From the NCBI GenBank assembly GCA_040882605.1, contig JBBEAY010000058.1, forward strand, positions 1 to 64,000: DNA of 64,000 bases. Direction: 5' to 3'. The notes below the pieces were generated by a model. It was not told where the DNA came from. It ran no database searches and saw nothing but the letters and a program-made list of their open reading frames with translations. Every line of letters begins with the position of its first letter. Within the stretch, counting starts at the first letter, position 1. This document shows positions 1-8,625 of this stretch, in pieces. Both the position numbers and the translations under genes were made by a program. Source of the DNA: JAOUEA01 sp040882605. Its GTDB lineage: Bacteria; Actinomycetota; UBA4738; HRBIN12.

Positions 1-999
1 CCCGACACGAGCGTCGGCGACCTGATCGGCGACGTCGACCCGATCAAGGTGGCCGAAGGGCGTTACCTCGGCGACGAGGGAACGATCCACTACGGCCTGA
101 TCCCTCGCACGAACCGCGGCATAGTCGCGATCAACGAGTTGCCGGACCTGCCCGAGCGCATCCAAGTGTCGCTGTTCAACATCCTCGAGGAACGTGACGT
201 GCAGATCCGCGGGTATCGCATACGGCTTCCCCTCGACATCCTGCTCGTCGCGACCGCGAACCCCGACGACTACACGCACCGCGGCCGCATCGTCTCGCCC
301 CTGAAGGATCGCTTCGGCACGCAGATCCGAACCCACTACCCAGAGACGATCGGTGAAGAGATCCGCATCATGGATCAGGAGACGTCGTCGTTCGAGACCG
401 CCATGCCGTTGCGTGTGCCGGTCTTCATGAAGGAAGTGGTCGCAGCACTGACGGCGGAGCTTCGCCGCTCATCGCACGTGAACCACCGCAGCGGCGTGAG
501 CGTTCGCTACTCGATCGGCAACCTCGAAACCCTGCAGGCGGCCGCCGTGCGCCGCGCGGCCCGCATGGGCGAGCCCGAGGCGGTGCCGAGGGTGGTGGAT
601 CTTCCCGCGGTGCTGATGAGCTCGGAGGGCCGCGTCGAGTTCGACACGATCGAGGAAGGCCGCGAGGCGGAGATCTTGCAACGCGCGATGCGCACCGCCG
701 AGCTCGAGGTCTTCCGTCGTCGGCTGTCGGGCTACGACTTCGGTGCCCTGCTCGAGCGGTTCGACGAGGGGCTGGCGGTCGACACGGGCGAGCTCACGCC
801 GGCGAGCGACTTGCTCGATGCGATCGGCGACCTGCCGGGTCTCGCGAAGCTGCTCGAGCGACTTGGCGTCGAGGAGGAGAGCCCCGGCGTCGCGGCGAGC
901 GCCGTGGAGTTCGCGCTCGAGGGGCTCTATCTGTCGCGCCGTCTCAACAAGGACGGCGGCGATCGCTCGGCGCGGTACACCGGTCCCGAGGCTGCCTGA
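1..999 (+). CDS. MoxR/magnesium-chelatase-like AAA+ ATPase, C-terminal part (5' truncated by window edge)
   Basis: The frame is open from base 1, so the gene starts before the window; 332 codons are visible. Seen: a Walker B-like strand (GIVAINE), a sensor-1 segment (LLVATANPDDY) and a downstream arginine-finger region (LKDRF), the layout of the Mg-chelatase BchI/MoxR branch of AAA+ ATPases. The Walker A loop lies upstream and is not seen. The C-terminal 200 residues are a helical lid plus an acidic tail. Known of the family: these ATPases remodel or load metal or cofactor into targets together with a VWA-domain partner. Such a partner is encoded at 3181-5142. Inference: the two act together in the cytoplasm; the substrate is unknown. 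The GTG at 49 is not the true start because homologous sequence continues upstream of it. Confidence 0.9.
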   Translation, partial: PDTSVGDLIGDVDPIKVAEGRYLGDEGTIHYGLIPRTNRGIVAINELPDLPERIQVSLFNILEERDVQIRGYRIRLPLDILLVATANPDDYTHRGRIVSPLKDRFGTQIRTHYPETIGEEIRIMDQETSSFETAMPLRVPVFMKEVVAALTAELRRSSHVNHRSGVSVRYSIGNLETLQAAAVRRAARMGEPEAVPRVVDLPAVLMSSEGRVEFDTIEEGREAEILQRAMRTAELEVFRRRLSGYDFGALLERFDEGLAVDTGELTPASDLLDAIGDLPGLAKLLERLGVEEESPGVAASAVEFALEGLYLSRRLNKDGGDRSARYTGPEAA

Positions 1000-1027
1000 G
1001 CGCGCGGCCTCGTAGTATCCGGCCGCC

Positions 1028-1417
1028 ATGTCAGAGGTCCACACCTGGGTCGGGTTCGCGGTAGTCGCGTTGTTCGCGGTCGGTTGGCTCTGGCCGCTGG
1101 GCGCGCTGATCGCACGCCGCGGGCCGGGGGAGCGTTACTGGCAGTGGCTCACCGTGGCCCAGGTCATCGCCGGATCGCAGGCGCTGATCGGCATCGTGTT
1201 GTTGCTGCTGGGCCGTCGCCCGACGGAGTGGCTGCATTACGTGTACGGCTTCGGCCCGATCGTGATCCTGATCATCGCTCACACCCTCGCGCGCGACCTG
1301 CAGAAGGCGCAGCCGGGAGCGAAGCCGATCCAGCCATGGGTGCCGTTCGCCTTCGCGGCGTTCATCTGCTTCGGCCTGTCGCTCCGTGGCCTGATGACCG
1401 GCCTGGGCGTCGGCTGA
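1028..1417 (+). CDS. small four-helix membrane protein
   Basis: Unrecognised 129-residue protein with about four hydrophobic segments: residues ~5-28, ~40-61, ~66-88 and ~102-125. Short charged loops lie between them (RRGPGER; LQKAQPGAKP), so it is an integral membrane protein with little soluble part. It starts at ATG 1028, 28 bp after the AAA+ gene, on the same strand; no clear Shine-Dalgarno is visible. It may be cotranscribed with the ATPase. No catalytic motif was seen, and no function is proposed. High-GC codon use matches its neighbours. Confidence 0.7.
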   Translation: MSEVHTWVGFAVVALFAVGWLWPLGALIARRGPGERYWQWLTVAQVIAGSQALIGIVLLLLGRRPTEWLHYVYGFGPIVILIIAHTLARDLQKAQPGAKPIQPWVPFAFAAFICFGLSLRGLMTGLGVG

Positions 1418-1453
1418 AGTGGGCGGCGGCTAACGGCGCGACCGCCCACGGGG

Positions 1454-1482
1454 TTGACTTTCCAGAAGTTTAGATAGATAGT
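1454..1482 (+). promoter_or_regulatory. sigma-70-type promoter of the TetR-cupin operon
   Basis: TTGACT at 1454-1459 and GATAGT at 1477-1482 are separated by 17 bp, which fits a housekeeping promoter. Transcription would begin about 7 bp after the -10 element, at 1489-1491, that is on or next to the ATG at 1491. The transcript is therefore probably leaderless, which is common in actinobacteria. The AT-rich stretch stands out from its surroundings. Confidence 0.6.
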
Positions 1483-1491
1483 CTATCTAAA
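1469..1491. promoter_or_regulatory. perfect palindromic operator over the -10 element and start codon
   Basis: Two 10-bp arms, TTTAGATAGA (1469-1478) and TCTATCTAAA (1482-1491), are exact reverse complements around a 3-bp spacer TAG. The right arm includes the A of the TetR start codon, and the site covers the predicted -10 element and transcription start. TetR-family repressors bind such palindromes as dimers. Autorepression by the gene directly downstream is the simplest reading. Confidence 0.75.
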
Positions 1492-2111
1492 TGACGCCGC
1501 GTGGATACGACATGTCGAGACGGGCCGAGGCTCGGGAGGAGCTGCGAGAGCGGATCCTGGCGGCGACGATCGAGCTCCACACCGAGAAGGGCATCCTCAG
1601 CACGAGTTGGAAGGACATCGCGGGTCGCGCCGATGTCGCTGTCGCCACGGTATACAACTACTTCCCGTCGCTCGAGGAGCTCGTGCCCGCCTGTGGCGAC
1701 CTGCTGATGGCACGCCTTCGGCCTCCGGGTCCCGAGGGTGCCGCCGAGGTCGCCGGCGACACAGGGACGACGCAGGAACGGCTCGAAAGGGTAGCCAGGG
1801 AGCTATTCGACTTCTACGCACGCGGCGGGGCACACCTCGACGTCTTCCCGGGTGAGCGAGAGCTTCCCTCGATCCGTGAATGGGAGGCATACCAGAGAGC
1901 CACCGTGGAGGCGTTCGTCCGCGCTGCGCTCGCCGGAACCCGCCCTCGTCCTCGAACCGTGCAGAGGGTGAGCGCGTTCTTCGACCTCACCACATTCAGG
2001 TCGCTGGAGTCTCGCGGGTTCGATGCCCGTGCGGCCGCGACCATCATGGCTCGGGCCGCCGTGTGCGCGCTCCACCCAGATGCCCAGCCGGGCAAAGGAG
2101 GAAGGAAATGA
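1491..2111 (+). CDS. TetR/AcrR family transcriptional regulator
   Basis: A 206-residue one-component repressor. The N-terminal HTH spans about residues 15-65, with the usual recognition region (VAVATVYNYFPSLEEL). The C-terminal ligand-binding domain has no recognisable effector signature. ATG 1491 was chosen because the predicted promoter places the transcript start there; ATG 1512 is an alternative and would remove seven residues before the HTH. The stop overlaps the start of the cupin gene (ATGA, 2108-2111), so the two are translationally coupled. A perfect palindrome lies over the promoter, which implies autoregulation and control of the cupin protein. The ligand is unknown. Confidence 0.92.
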   Translation: MTPRGYDMSRRAEAREELRERILAATIELHTEKGILSTSWKDIAGRADVAVATVYNYFPSLEELVPACGDLLMARLRPPGPEGAAEVAGDTGTTQERLERVARELFDFYARGGAHLDVFPGERELPSIREWEAYQRATVEAFVRAALAGTRPRPRTVQRVSAFFDLTTFRSLESRGFDARAAATIMARAAVCALHPDAQPGKGGRK

Positions 2112-2593
2112 CGAGGATGCAAGCCCACCAAGCAGCGGCGCCTGGCTTCGGACTCGAAGCCGAAGGCGGCGAGCGGCTGTCGTGGATGGGGGAGCCCACC
2201 CTGCTGAAGGTCACCGGTGAACACACCGGCGGGCTGTACACGGTCGCGGAGATCGTCTCGACACCCGACGGTCTGGTGCCCCTTCATGTGCACCACCGTG
2301 AGGACGAAGCGTTCTGGGTGCTCGAGGGAGAGGTGACCTTCTCTATCGGCAACGATGTCGTCGACGCCGGTCCAGGTTCGTTCGTGTTCGGTCCGCGTGA
2401 CGTGCCGCACCGCTATACGGTTCGGACGCCGAGCGCGCGGATGTTGATGATCTTCTCGCCTGCGGGCTTCGAAGGGTTCATCCGCGAGACGAGTGAGCCG
2501 ACCGACCAGCTCGCGACCGTGGCGCTCGAGGACATCGACTTCGACCTGATCATGGCCGCCGCGGAACGGTACGGGGCGGAGGTGCTCGGATAG
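2108..2593 (+). CDS. cupin-domain protein (quercetinase-like fold)
   Basis: A 161-residue single-domain cupin. The first cupin motif is HVHHREDEAFWVLEG (HxH, then E, then G) and the second is GSFVFGPRDVPHRY; together they supply three His and one Glu metal ligands. Known: such mono-cupins include dioxygenases and ligand-binding proteins of unknown role. The start at ATG 2108 is fixed by a strong AAAGGAGG (2095-2102) and by the 4-bp overlap with the TetR gene. Because it is the only gene clearly coupled to the repressor, it may modify or sense the same small molecule. That is inference; no substrate is evident. Confidence 0.88.
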   Translation: MTRMQAHQAAAPGFGLEAEGGERLSWMGEPTLLKVTGEHTGGLYTVAEIVSTPDGLVPLHVHHREDEAFWVLEGEVTFSIGNDVVDAGPGSFVFGPRDVPHRYTVRTPSARMLMIFSPAGFEGFIRETSEPTDQLATVALEDIDFDLIMAAAERYGAEVLG

Positions 2594-2633
2594 AGATTCA
2601 AGTACCGGGCCGTCTCGTCCGACTTCCACAGAC

Positions 2634-3131
2634 ATGCCATCGGTGGAACCGGGATCCTCGGCCCACGTCGCCTTGGCGCGTGCGCTCGGCCGGCTCGACC
2701 CGTACAGCTTCTTCGTGGTGCCTGCACACGAGTGGAACGCCGATCTCGCGGTGATCGGAACCACCGGCGCCTTCCTCGTCGTGGTGTGTGATCTTGCGGG
2801 GGTCGCACGGGTCGACTCCCGGCGTCCGGTCGTAGGAGATCGATCGGTGCCGGATCTTCGCAAGCTCCGGTCCGGTCGACGCCGGTTCTCGACTCGTCTC
2901 GGAGAGGCCTCGACGTTCGCGCAGGCCATACCGATCGTGTGCCTCACCGAAGCCATCGCCGGCCCGCCTGTCGATGCGGCAGGGGTGAGGTTCGTGAAGG
3001 TCGTCGATCTTGCTCGGGACATCTCGGCTCGACCCGGTGTGCAGTCGAATACCCGTGCACAAGCGGCCGCTCGCGTGTTCGGTATGCACATCGCCGGCGA
3101 CCAGGATCGTCACTTCACCGTGCGCGGCTGA
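2634..3131 (+). CDS. hypothetical protein with weak NERD (nuclease-related) resemblance
   Basis: A 165-residue protein. A segment near residues 35-60 (NADLAVIGTTGAFLVVVCDL) resembles the core strands of NERD/restriction-like domains, in which an Asp is followed by a hydrophobic strand ending in E/Q-x-K. Here the catalytic lysine position is not conserved (VVVCDL), so a working nuclease is doubtful. A second strand (GVRFVKVVDLARDI) near residue 120 also fits the fold. It starts at ATG 2634, 40 bp after the cupin gene, and is followed by the VWA gene on the same strand. The family call is tentative. Confidence 0.55.
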   Translation: MPSVEPGSSAHVALARALGRLDPYSFFVVPAHEWNADLAVIGTTGAFLVVVCDLAGVARVDSRRPVVGDRSVPDLRKLRSGRRRFSTRLGEASTFAQAIPIVCLTEAIAGPPVDAAGVRFVKVVDLARDISARPGVQSNTRAQAAARVFGMHIAGDQDRHFTVRG

Positions 3132-3180
3132 GCGCCGGTCGACCGGCGGGCTTGCGCGAAGACCGGCGTACGCTGGCTCC

Positions 3181-5142
3181 ATGCGTTTTCGGTACTCGCG
3201 ATGGGACGGCACCCAGGATCCGTTCGGCCCCGACGTGCCGGCTTCCGACGTGCTGGAGGAGCTCGCGGACGAGATCCTGATGGGTGGCGGCGCCGATCAC
3301 GCGCTGCAGCGGCTGCTGCGCAGGGGCATGCGCGGGCGGTTCTCAGGCATGGACGCCCTTCGGCAGCGCCTGCGGCAGCAACGCGAGCGTGAAGAGGTCC
3401 GGCTGGACCTCACCGGCCCGTTAGAGGACATCCGGGAGCGGCTCGAACAGATCCTGGATCGTGAGCGCGCGGAGCTGAGCTTCCGTGACGACGACGATGC
3501 GCGCATGCGTGAGGTCTTCCTCGACTCGCTATCGCCCGACGCGCCCGGAAAGCTCGCGGAGCTGCGTGAGTACCGGTTCGTCGACGACGTGGCGCATCGC
3601 ATGTTCGACGAGCTTCAGGAGCACATCCGCGAGCAGGTGATGGGGTCCTACTTCCGGCAGATGGCCGAGGGCATGCGGAACATGACGCCCGAGGATATGG
3701 CGCGCTTCAAGGACATGCTGGCCGATCTCAACGGCCTGATCGAGATGCGTGAGCGCGGTGAGTACACCCAGTCGGCATTCGAGGAGTTCATGGCGCGCCA
3801 CGGGGCGCTGTTCCCCGACGACCCCCAGACGCTCGACGAGCTGCTCGAGAACATGGCGCGCCGCATGGCGGCGATGAGCGCCTTGATGGCGTCGCTCTCG
3901 CCCGAGCAGCGGGCAGAGCTCGCGACGCTGGCCGAACAGGCCATGCAGGACATGGACCTCGCGTTCGAGGTCGACCGGCTCGGCTCGAACCTTCGAGGCA
4001 TGTTCCCGGGAATGGGCTGGGGCGAGGGCCGAGATCAAGGCCAGAACCAAGAGCAGGGCGGCGCCGGGGGCGGCGAGGGCATGCCGATGTCGGCCGCTGT
4101 CGACGCGATGGAGCGCCTGCACGATTACGAAGAGCTCGATCGTGCGATGCAGGGTGACTACCCGGGCGCCTCGCTCGACGACGTCGACGAGGACGCCGTG
4201 CGCCGCACCCTCGGCGACACCGCGGCGCAAGACCTGCGGCGACTCAAGCAGGTCGAGCGCATGCTCGAGGAAGCCGGTCTCGTGCAACGCCGTCACGGCC
4301 GCCTCGAGGTCACACCCCGCGGCGCCCGCAAGCTCGGGGAACGGGCGCTCACGCAGATCTTCGAGGAACTGCAACGCGATCGGGAGGGAACCCACGAGTC
4401 GCGAGACGCCGGCGGGTTGTCCGAGCCGACCGGTGCCACCCGCCCCTGGAACTTCGGCGACCACGGACAGCTCGCCGTGCAGCGCACCGTCTTCAACGCT
4501 GTCACGCGGTCGACCCCAGGCGAGCCCGTGCGCCTGGCGCCCGACGATTTCGAGATGGTCGAGGCGGAGCAGCGCACCGAGACCGCGACGGCGCTGCTGC
4601 TCGACCTGTCGTTTTCGATGCCGCTGCGCGGACACTTCGTGCACGCGAAGAAGATGGCGCTGGCGCTTCACGCGCTGATCGAGGGCCGCTATCCGCACGA
4701 CACGCTCTACCTCATCGGGTTCAACGAATACGCGTGGCAGCTTCAGCCTGAGGACCTCACGACACCCGGGTTCGAGCGCGTCTACGGCACGAACATGCAC
4801 CACGCATTCATGCTCGCGAACCGCTTGCTCGCCCAACACCCCCGCGCCACGCGGCAGGTGATCATGGTGACCGACGGCGAGCCCACCGCGCACCTCGAGG
4901 GCGATCAGGCGTTCTTCGAGTGGCCACCGGCGCTCGAGACGATCGAGCGGACGCTCGCCGAGGCGATGCGGCTCGCGAAGTCCGGCGTGCGACTCAACAT
5001 CTTCATGCTCGAGGAGTCGGACGGGCTCGCCCGGTTCATGGAACGTCTCGCTCGCATCACCGAAGGACGTGTATTCCTGATGGACGATCACCGCGTGGGC
5101 GAGTTCGTGCTTCGCGACTACGTGGCGCGCCGCTCGCGGTAG
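3181..5142 (+). CDS. VWA-domain protein, probable partner of the MoxR-like ATPase
   Basis: A 653-residue protein starting at ATG 3181; the frame is open further upstream, but that part overlaps the preceding gene. Residues ~30-330 are acidic and rich in helix formers, ending in a Gly/Gln-rich linker around residue 285-300. The C-terminal VWA domain carries a complete MIDAS: DLSFS at 475-479 (DxSxS), a Thr in the YGTNMHHA segment and Asp565 in MVTDGEP. Known: MoxR/BchI ATPases act with VWA proteins in metal or cofactor insertion and complex assembly. The matching ATPase ends at 999, so four genes now separate the pair. Likely cytoplasmic, since no signal peptide is seen. Confidence 0.88.
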   Translation: MRFRYSRWDGTQDPFGPDVPASDVLEELADEILMGGGADHALQRLLRRGMRGRFSGMDALRQRLRQQREREEVRLDLTGPLEDIRERLEQILDRERAELSFRDDDDARMREVFLDSLSPDAPGKLAELREYRFVDDVAHRMFDELQEHIREQVMGSYFRQMAEGMRNMTPEDMARFKDMLADLNGLIEMRERGEYTQSAFEEFMARHGALFPDDPQTLDELLENMARRMAAMSALMASLSPEQRAELATLAEQAMQDMDLAFEVDRLGSNLRGMFPGMGWGEGRDQGQNQEQGGAGGGEGMPMSAAVDAMERLHDYEELDRAMQGDYPGASLDDVDEDAVRRTLGDTAAQDLRRLKQVERMLEEAGLVQRRHGRLEVTPRGARKLGERALTQIFEELQRDREGTHESRDAGGLSEPTGATRPWNFGDHGQLAVQRTVFNAVTRSTPGEPVRLAPDDFEMVEAEQRTETATALLLDLSFSMPLRGHFVHAKKMALALHALIEGRYPHDTLYLIGFNEYAWQLQPEDLTTPGFERVYGTNMHHAFMLANRLLAQHPRATRQVIMVTDGEPTAHLEGDQAFFEWPPALETIERTLAEAMRLAKSGVRLNIFMLEESDGLARFMERLARITEGRVFLMDDHRVGEFVLRDYVARRSR

Positions 5143-5152
5143 GGTCGCTCCC

Positions 5153-5767
5153 GTGCGACGGCTCCTCAGGATCGTGGTGTGGGCGCTCGCGTTCGCCGCG
5201 TGCGCCGCCGTGGGCGCGGTCGTGGCGGCCAACACGAACCCGTTCCCGCCCGGCGTCGACGACCCTGGCGCGCGCTCGAGTACCGGACCGAGCGTGGAGG
5301 CGACCGATGAGCCCGCGGTCGGGGAACCCGCTGGGGAGGCTTGGCTCGTACGCATCGACGCCCGCACGTACCACGACCTGCTCGTCGGTGGGCGGTGTGC
5401 CGCCAATTGGCGCATCGATATCGGCATCGCGGTGGCCGACGGACCGATCGACAATGCCGGCACCGGCACATTGAAGAGCGAGCTGCGATGCGATGAGCCG
5501 ACCGCACAGGTGCAGGCCGAACACATCGAGCTGCGTGCAGTAGGTGGGCTGCGTGACGGCGAGCTTCACTTCCGGGTCTACCAGACGGGGCGTAGCCCGG
5601 CCGGGTCGCAGGAGCTGAGCGGCTTCATCGAAACGATCCCGACGCTGCGGCTCGTCGTGCCTGCTCGTGACGGCGCCACTACGAGCTTCGACCGCGAGCT
5701 ACCCGACGGCGGTCAGGGAACATTCGGTGCTGCGGGCACGGTCGTGCTCACCGCCATCGCCGCCTAG
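5153..5767 (+). CDS. secreted or membrane-anchored hypothetical protein
   Basis: A 204-residue protein from GTG 5153, ten bases after the VWA stop. The first 26 residues form a signal peptide or anchor (RR, then a hydrophobic Ala/Val run). A Pro/Asp/Glu-rich linker follows (~30-65), then a beta-rich domain of about 135 residues. Two cysteines (in GGRCAAN and ELRCDEP) could form a disulfide, as expected outside the membrane. No family was recognised. Closeness to the VWA gene suggests one transcript, but no functional link can be read from sequence. Confidence 0.75.
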   Translation: MRRLLRIVVWALAFAACAAVGAVVAANTNPFPPGVDDPGARSSTGPSVEATDEPAVGEPAGEAWLVRIDARTYHDLLVGGRCAANWRIDIGIAVADGPIDNAGTGTLKSELRCDEPTAQVQAEHIELRAVGGLRDGELHFRVYQTGRSPAGSQELSGFIETIPTLRLVVPARDGATTSFDRELPDGGQGTFGAAGTVVLTAIAA

Positions 5768-5790
5768 AACACCTCGCGTACCTAGCGCAC

Positions 5791-6651
5791 CTAACGCGAG
5801 GCCGGCGCGTCCCACCAGAGCGTCACGACGCGCTGCTCATGCGGTCCCGCTCTCCACAGGCCGTCGTGCTCTACGAGACGCGAGCCCAGCGCGGTCGCGA
5901 TCTCGTCGTCGCGTTCGGGCTGCAGGCAGAGCCGCCGGCGCATGAGCGCGATGGCGTGCTCTCGACGTTCGAAGCCGCTTCCGGCCATGTCCTCGGTGTC
6001 GACACGCTCATCGCGGCGCACGTCGAACCCGAGGGCGCGGCAGAGCTCTTCGGCGTCGTCGGCGCGCGGTCGCTCGGGCCTCACGACGTCGTGGAATCGA
6101 AGCCATAGGTCGTTCATCCACGCCAGGGGGTGACGGTCGGTGAGCTCGATCACGACGCGTCGGCCGGCGTGCGCTGAGAGCTCGACGACGAATGGCATCA
6201 GGTCGGGCGCGTTGAAAGCAACGTGTCCGCACACGACGACGTCGGCCCGCGGCGTCTCGCACGCCACGTCGGGCCAGCGCCCCTGCACGGTCGTGACCGG
6301 CGATCCGAGCACCGATGCCATGCGGGTGATCGCCTGGAGCATGTCGGTCTGACTGTCGACGGCGATCAGACCGGTGCACCGCCGGGCGAGCGGCAAGCAG
6401 GTCGCGCCGCCGCCGGCGCCCACGTCGAGCACGGTGCCCCCGTCGCCCAGCGCCTCGAGCGCCCGGGTCGTCGTCGGCGTCGGCGTCGGCGTGCGGTCAC
6501 CGTCGTCGATCGCGCGTTCGCCTCGCCTCACGAACAGCTCGGCAGGGAATCCGAACGGAGACTCCGGCGCCGCGTCGAGGATCTCTTGCGGGATCGCCCA
6601 GGACGCCAGGGCGTCGGCCCAGGAATCCGCGAGCCTCGAGGCATCGGTCAT
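5791..6651 (-). CDS. SAM-dependent methyltransferase (class I)
   Basis: A 286-residue protein with methyltransferase motif I, VLDVGAGGG, at residues 74-82 and an acidic residue at the end of the next strand (LIAVDSQTD). These bind SAM in a Rossmann-like fold. Acceptor-binding residues are not diagnostic. A TPTPTPTT run at residues 54-62 comes from a GTCGGC microrepeat. ATG 6651 was chosen because it overlaps the stop of the CoA-transferase upstream (ATGA), so translation is coupled. The gene converges on the secreted-protein gene, with 23 bp between the stops. The substrate is unknown. Confidence 0.85.
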   Translation of the reverse strand: MTDASRLADSWADALASWAIPQEILDAAPESPFGFPAELFVRRGERAIDDGDRTPTPTPTTTRALEALGDGGTVLDVGAGGGATCLPLARRCTGLIAVDSQTDMLQAITRMASVLGSPVTTVQGRWPDVACETPRADVVVCGHVAFNAPDLMPFVVELSAHAGRRVVIELTDRHPLAWMNDLWLRFHDVVRPERPRADDAEELCRALGFDVRRDERVDTEDMAGSGFERREHAIALMRRRLCLQPERDDEIATALGSRLVEHDGLWRAGPHEQRVVTLWWDAPASR

Positions 6652-7808
6652 TTGCCCAGCACAGCCTCGTCGTCGGCGCCGAGCGTCGGTGGTGCGAGCC
6701 TGGTGGGGAGGCGTTCGCCGTCGAACCGCAGCGGATTCGCAACCAGCCGCAGCACTCTGCCCCGATCGGGGTCGACGATCTCGTCGACGAGCGCAGCACC
6801 CTCGGCAGAGGCGAATACCTCCGGCATCGAGCGGATCGGGGAGCACGGCACCGAGGCGGCTTCGAACGCCTCGAGCCAGTCGGCGGCCGGCCGCGTCGCG
6901 AGCTGGGCCGACAGCAACGAGATCAACGCATCACGGTTCGCGACGCGGGCCTGGTTCGTGGCGAACCGCTCGTCATCGGCCCACTCGGCGTGGCCCACGA
7001 CCTCGCACACCCGGCGGAACAGGCGGTCGTTGCCGCCAGCGACGATGAAGGGTCGATCCGATGCATTGAAGGCTTGGTACGGCACGATGTTGGGATGCGC
7101 GGTGCCGAGCGCAGTGGGCACGATGCCGCCGATCAACGTGTTCGCCGCCTGGTTCAGCATGGCCGCCACGCTCGCGTCGAACAGCGACACGCTCACATGA
7201 CGCCCGAGCCCGGTCCGCGACCGCTCGGCGAGGGCGGCCAGTATGCCGATCGTCGCCTGCAGTCCGGTTACCACGTCGAGCAATGCGACCCCGGCCTTGA
7301 CCGGTTCCCCGCCGGGCTCGCCCGTCACGCTCATCAAGCCGCAGAGCGCCTGCACGATGATGTCGTATCCGGGACGCGAGGCCGTCTCGGGTGCGTCGTC
7401 GCCGAACGCCGTCAGCGAGCAGGTAACCAGGCGAGGGTTCTCTGCCCGCAGGTCTTCGAGGCCGAGCCCCAGCTCGCGCATCAGGCCCGGCCGGAAGTTC
7501 TCGATCACGACGTCGGCGTCGCCGGTCAGGCGACGCACCGCCTCGACGCCACCGGCCGTCTTCAGGTCGATCGCGACCGAGCGCTTATTCCGATTGAGCG
7601 ACAAGAAATACGCCGCGTCGTCGCCCGCGAACGGAGGCCCCCAATGGCGCGTGTCGTCGCCCTGGCCGGGACGCTCGACCTTGATGACATCGGCGCCGAG
7701 ATCGCCGAGCGTCTGCGTGGCCAGGGGCCCGGCCAGCACCCGCGACAGGTCGATCACCCTCAAGCCGGTGAGGGGTGCGGGTGGAGATGTGCCGGGATCG
7801 GCGATCAT
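6648..7808 (-). CDS. CaiB/BaiF (class III) CoA-transferase family protein
   Basis: A 386-residue protein of normal length for family III CoA-transferases. Seen: the N-terminal LTGLRVIDLSRVLAGPLA, the LNRNKRSVAIDLK segment and VKAGVALLDVVTG, whose Asp178 matches the aspartate that forms the acyl-anhydride and CoA-thioester intermediates in formyl-CoA transferase. The reaction would move CoA between two carboxylates in the cytoplasm. The acceptor cannot be told: formyl-, carnitinyl-, succinyl- and racemase-type members look alike at this level. It is the first gene of a two-gene operon with the methyltransferase (4-bp overlap). Confidence 0.88.
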   Translation of the reverse strand: MIADPGTSPPAPLTGLRVIDLSRVLAGPLATQTLGDLGADVIKVERPGQGDDTRHWGPPFAGDDAAYFLSLNRNKRSVAIDLKTAGGVEAVRRLTGDADVVIENFRPGLMRELGLGLEDLRAENPRLVTCSLTAFGDDAPETASRPGYDIIVQALCGLMSVTGEPGGEPVKAGVALLDVVTGLQATIGILAALAERSRTGLGRHVSVSLFDASVAAMLNQAANTLIGGIVPTALGTAHPNIVPYQAFNASDRPFIVAGGNDRLFRRVCEVVGHAEWADDERFATNQARVANRDALISLLSAQLATRPAADWLEAFEAASVPCSPIRSMPEVFASAEGAALVDEIVDPDRGRVLRLVANPLRFDGERLPTRLAPPTLGADDEAVLGK

Positions 7809-7881
7809 GCTCGCAGACTACCGACCTCAGCTCCGACGAGGTTGTGGGCAGGGCGACTGGTTGCGCGACGCCATCTCGGGC

Positions 7882-8595
7882 ATGATTGAGGTCGTGAACG
7901 AGCAGAGTCTGGATCGGGTCAACGCATTCTTGGGCGCGGCCGCCGAGCGCACCCAGGTGGGCGACGTGATGGGCGTGACGCCCGCGGAGATCGGGCGGGC
8001 GCTCGGCTTCCCCGATGCCCTCTCGACCGCTCGGGCCGTGCGAGCTCTGATCGCACGCAAGCGTCTCGAACCGTCACATGGGTCGTACCGGCTGCTCAGC
8101 ACCGAGCGAGTCGACGCGAGTGAGAAGGAATCGATCGGGCGCCGTCCTCGCAAGACCCGGCAACCTCGACCGACGGATGCCTCAGTCGCGAAGGTTGCGT
8201 CTGGGTCGGCTCGTTACTCTGACTTCGGTCGCGCTGTGGTCGACCGGCTCGTGGATCTCGGGCGAGAGGCGGCCGAGATGCGCGCGGCCCTGCGCTCGGC
8301 CCGAGAGGAGACGAGCGTGTCGCGTCAGGCGCGCGAAGACGCCGAGGGGCGTGCCCGCGCGCTCGCCGAGAAGGTCCGGGAGCTCGAGGCTCGTGCGGAG
8401 ATGGCCGAATCCAACCTGCGGACCCTGCTCGCGACCGTCCGCGCGACCAACACCGAAGGGTCCTCACGTGACACCAGGGTCTCCGACACCGAGATGGAAG
8501 CGATCCTCGGCGTGCTCAAGGGCAGCGATCCGACGGGCACCGATCCGACGGGCGGCGGCGCCGATGGCGATGCTGCAGCCGCCGACGCATCGTGA
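7882..8595 (+). CDS. winged-helix plus coiled-coil hypothetical protein
   Basis: A 237-residue protein from ATG 7882 (GTG 7894 is an alternative). Residues ~25-75 read like a winged helix (TPAEIGRALGFPDALSTARAVRALIARKRL). A basic linker (RRPRKTRQPRPTD) follows, then a long Arg/Glu/Ala-rich coiled coil at about 115-195. The C-terminal tail ends in a short duplicated SDPTGTDPTG motif and an acidic Ala/Asp run. The general layout resembles DNA-binding coiled-coil proteins such as KfrA, but no family was recognised with certainty. It is transcribed divergently from the CoA-transferase gene. Confidence 0.7.
   Translation: MIEVVNEQSLDRVNAFLGAAAERTQVGDVMGVTPAEIGRALGFPDALSTARAVRALIARKRLEPSHGSYRLLSTERVDASEKESIGRRPRKTRQPRPTDASVAKVASGSARYSDFGRAVVDRLVDLGREAAEMRAALRSAREETSVSRQAREDAEGRARALAEKVRELEARAEMAESNLRTLLATVRATNTEGSSRDTRVSDTEMEAILGVLKGSDPTGTDPTGGGADGDAAAADAS
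8526..8553 (+). repeat. short tandem repeat inside the coding tail
   Basis: CGATCCGACGGGC occurs at 8526-8538 and again at 8541-8553, a 15-bp period in frame with the gene at 7882-8595. It gives the repeated DPTG peptide, which is probably slippage in a disordered tail. Confidence 0.8.
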
Positions 8596-8625
8596 TCGAG
8601 GCGGGGTTCGTCGCCGCCTGATGGC

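Noticed and set aside
3529..5526. Long minus-strand open frame (665 codons) opposite the VWA gene
   Set aside because: Low-complexity Arg/Leu/Val/Glu-rich translation, no motif; the plus strand has an intact MIDAS-bearing VWA protein.
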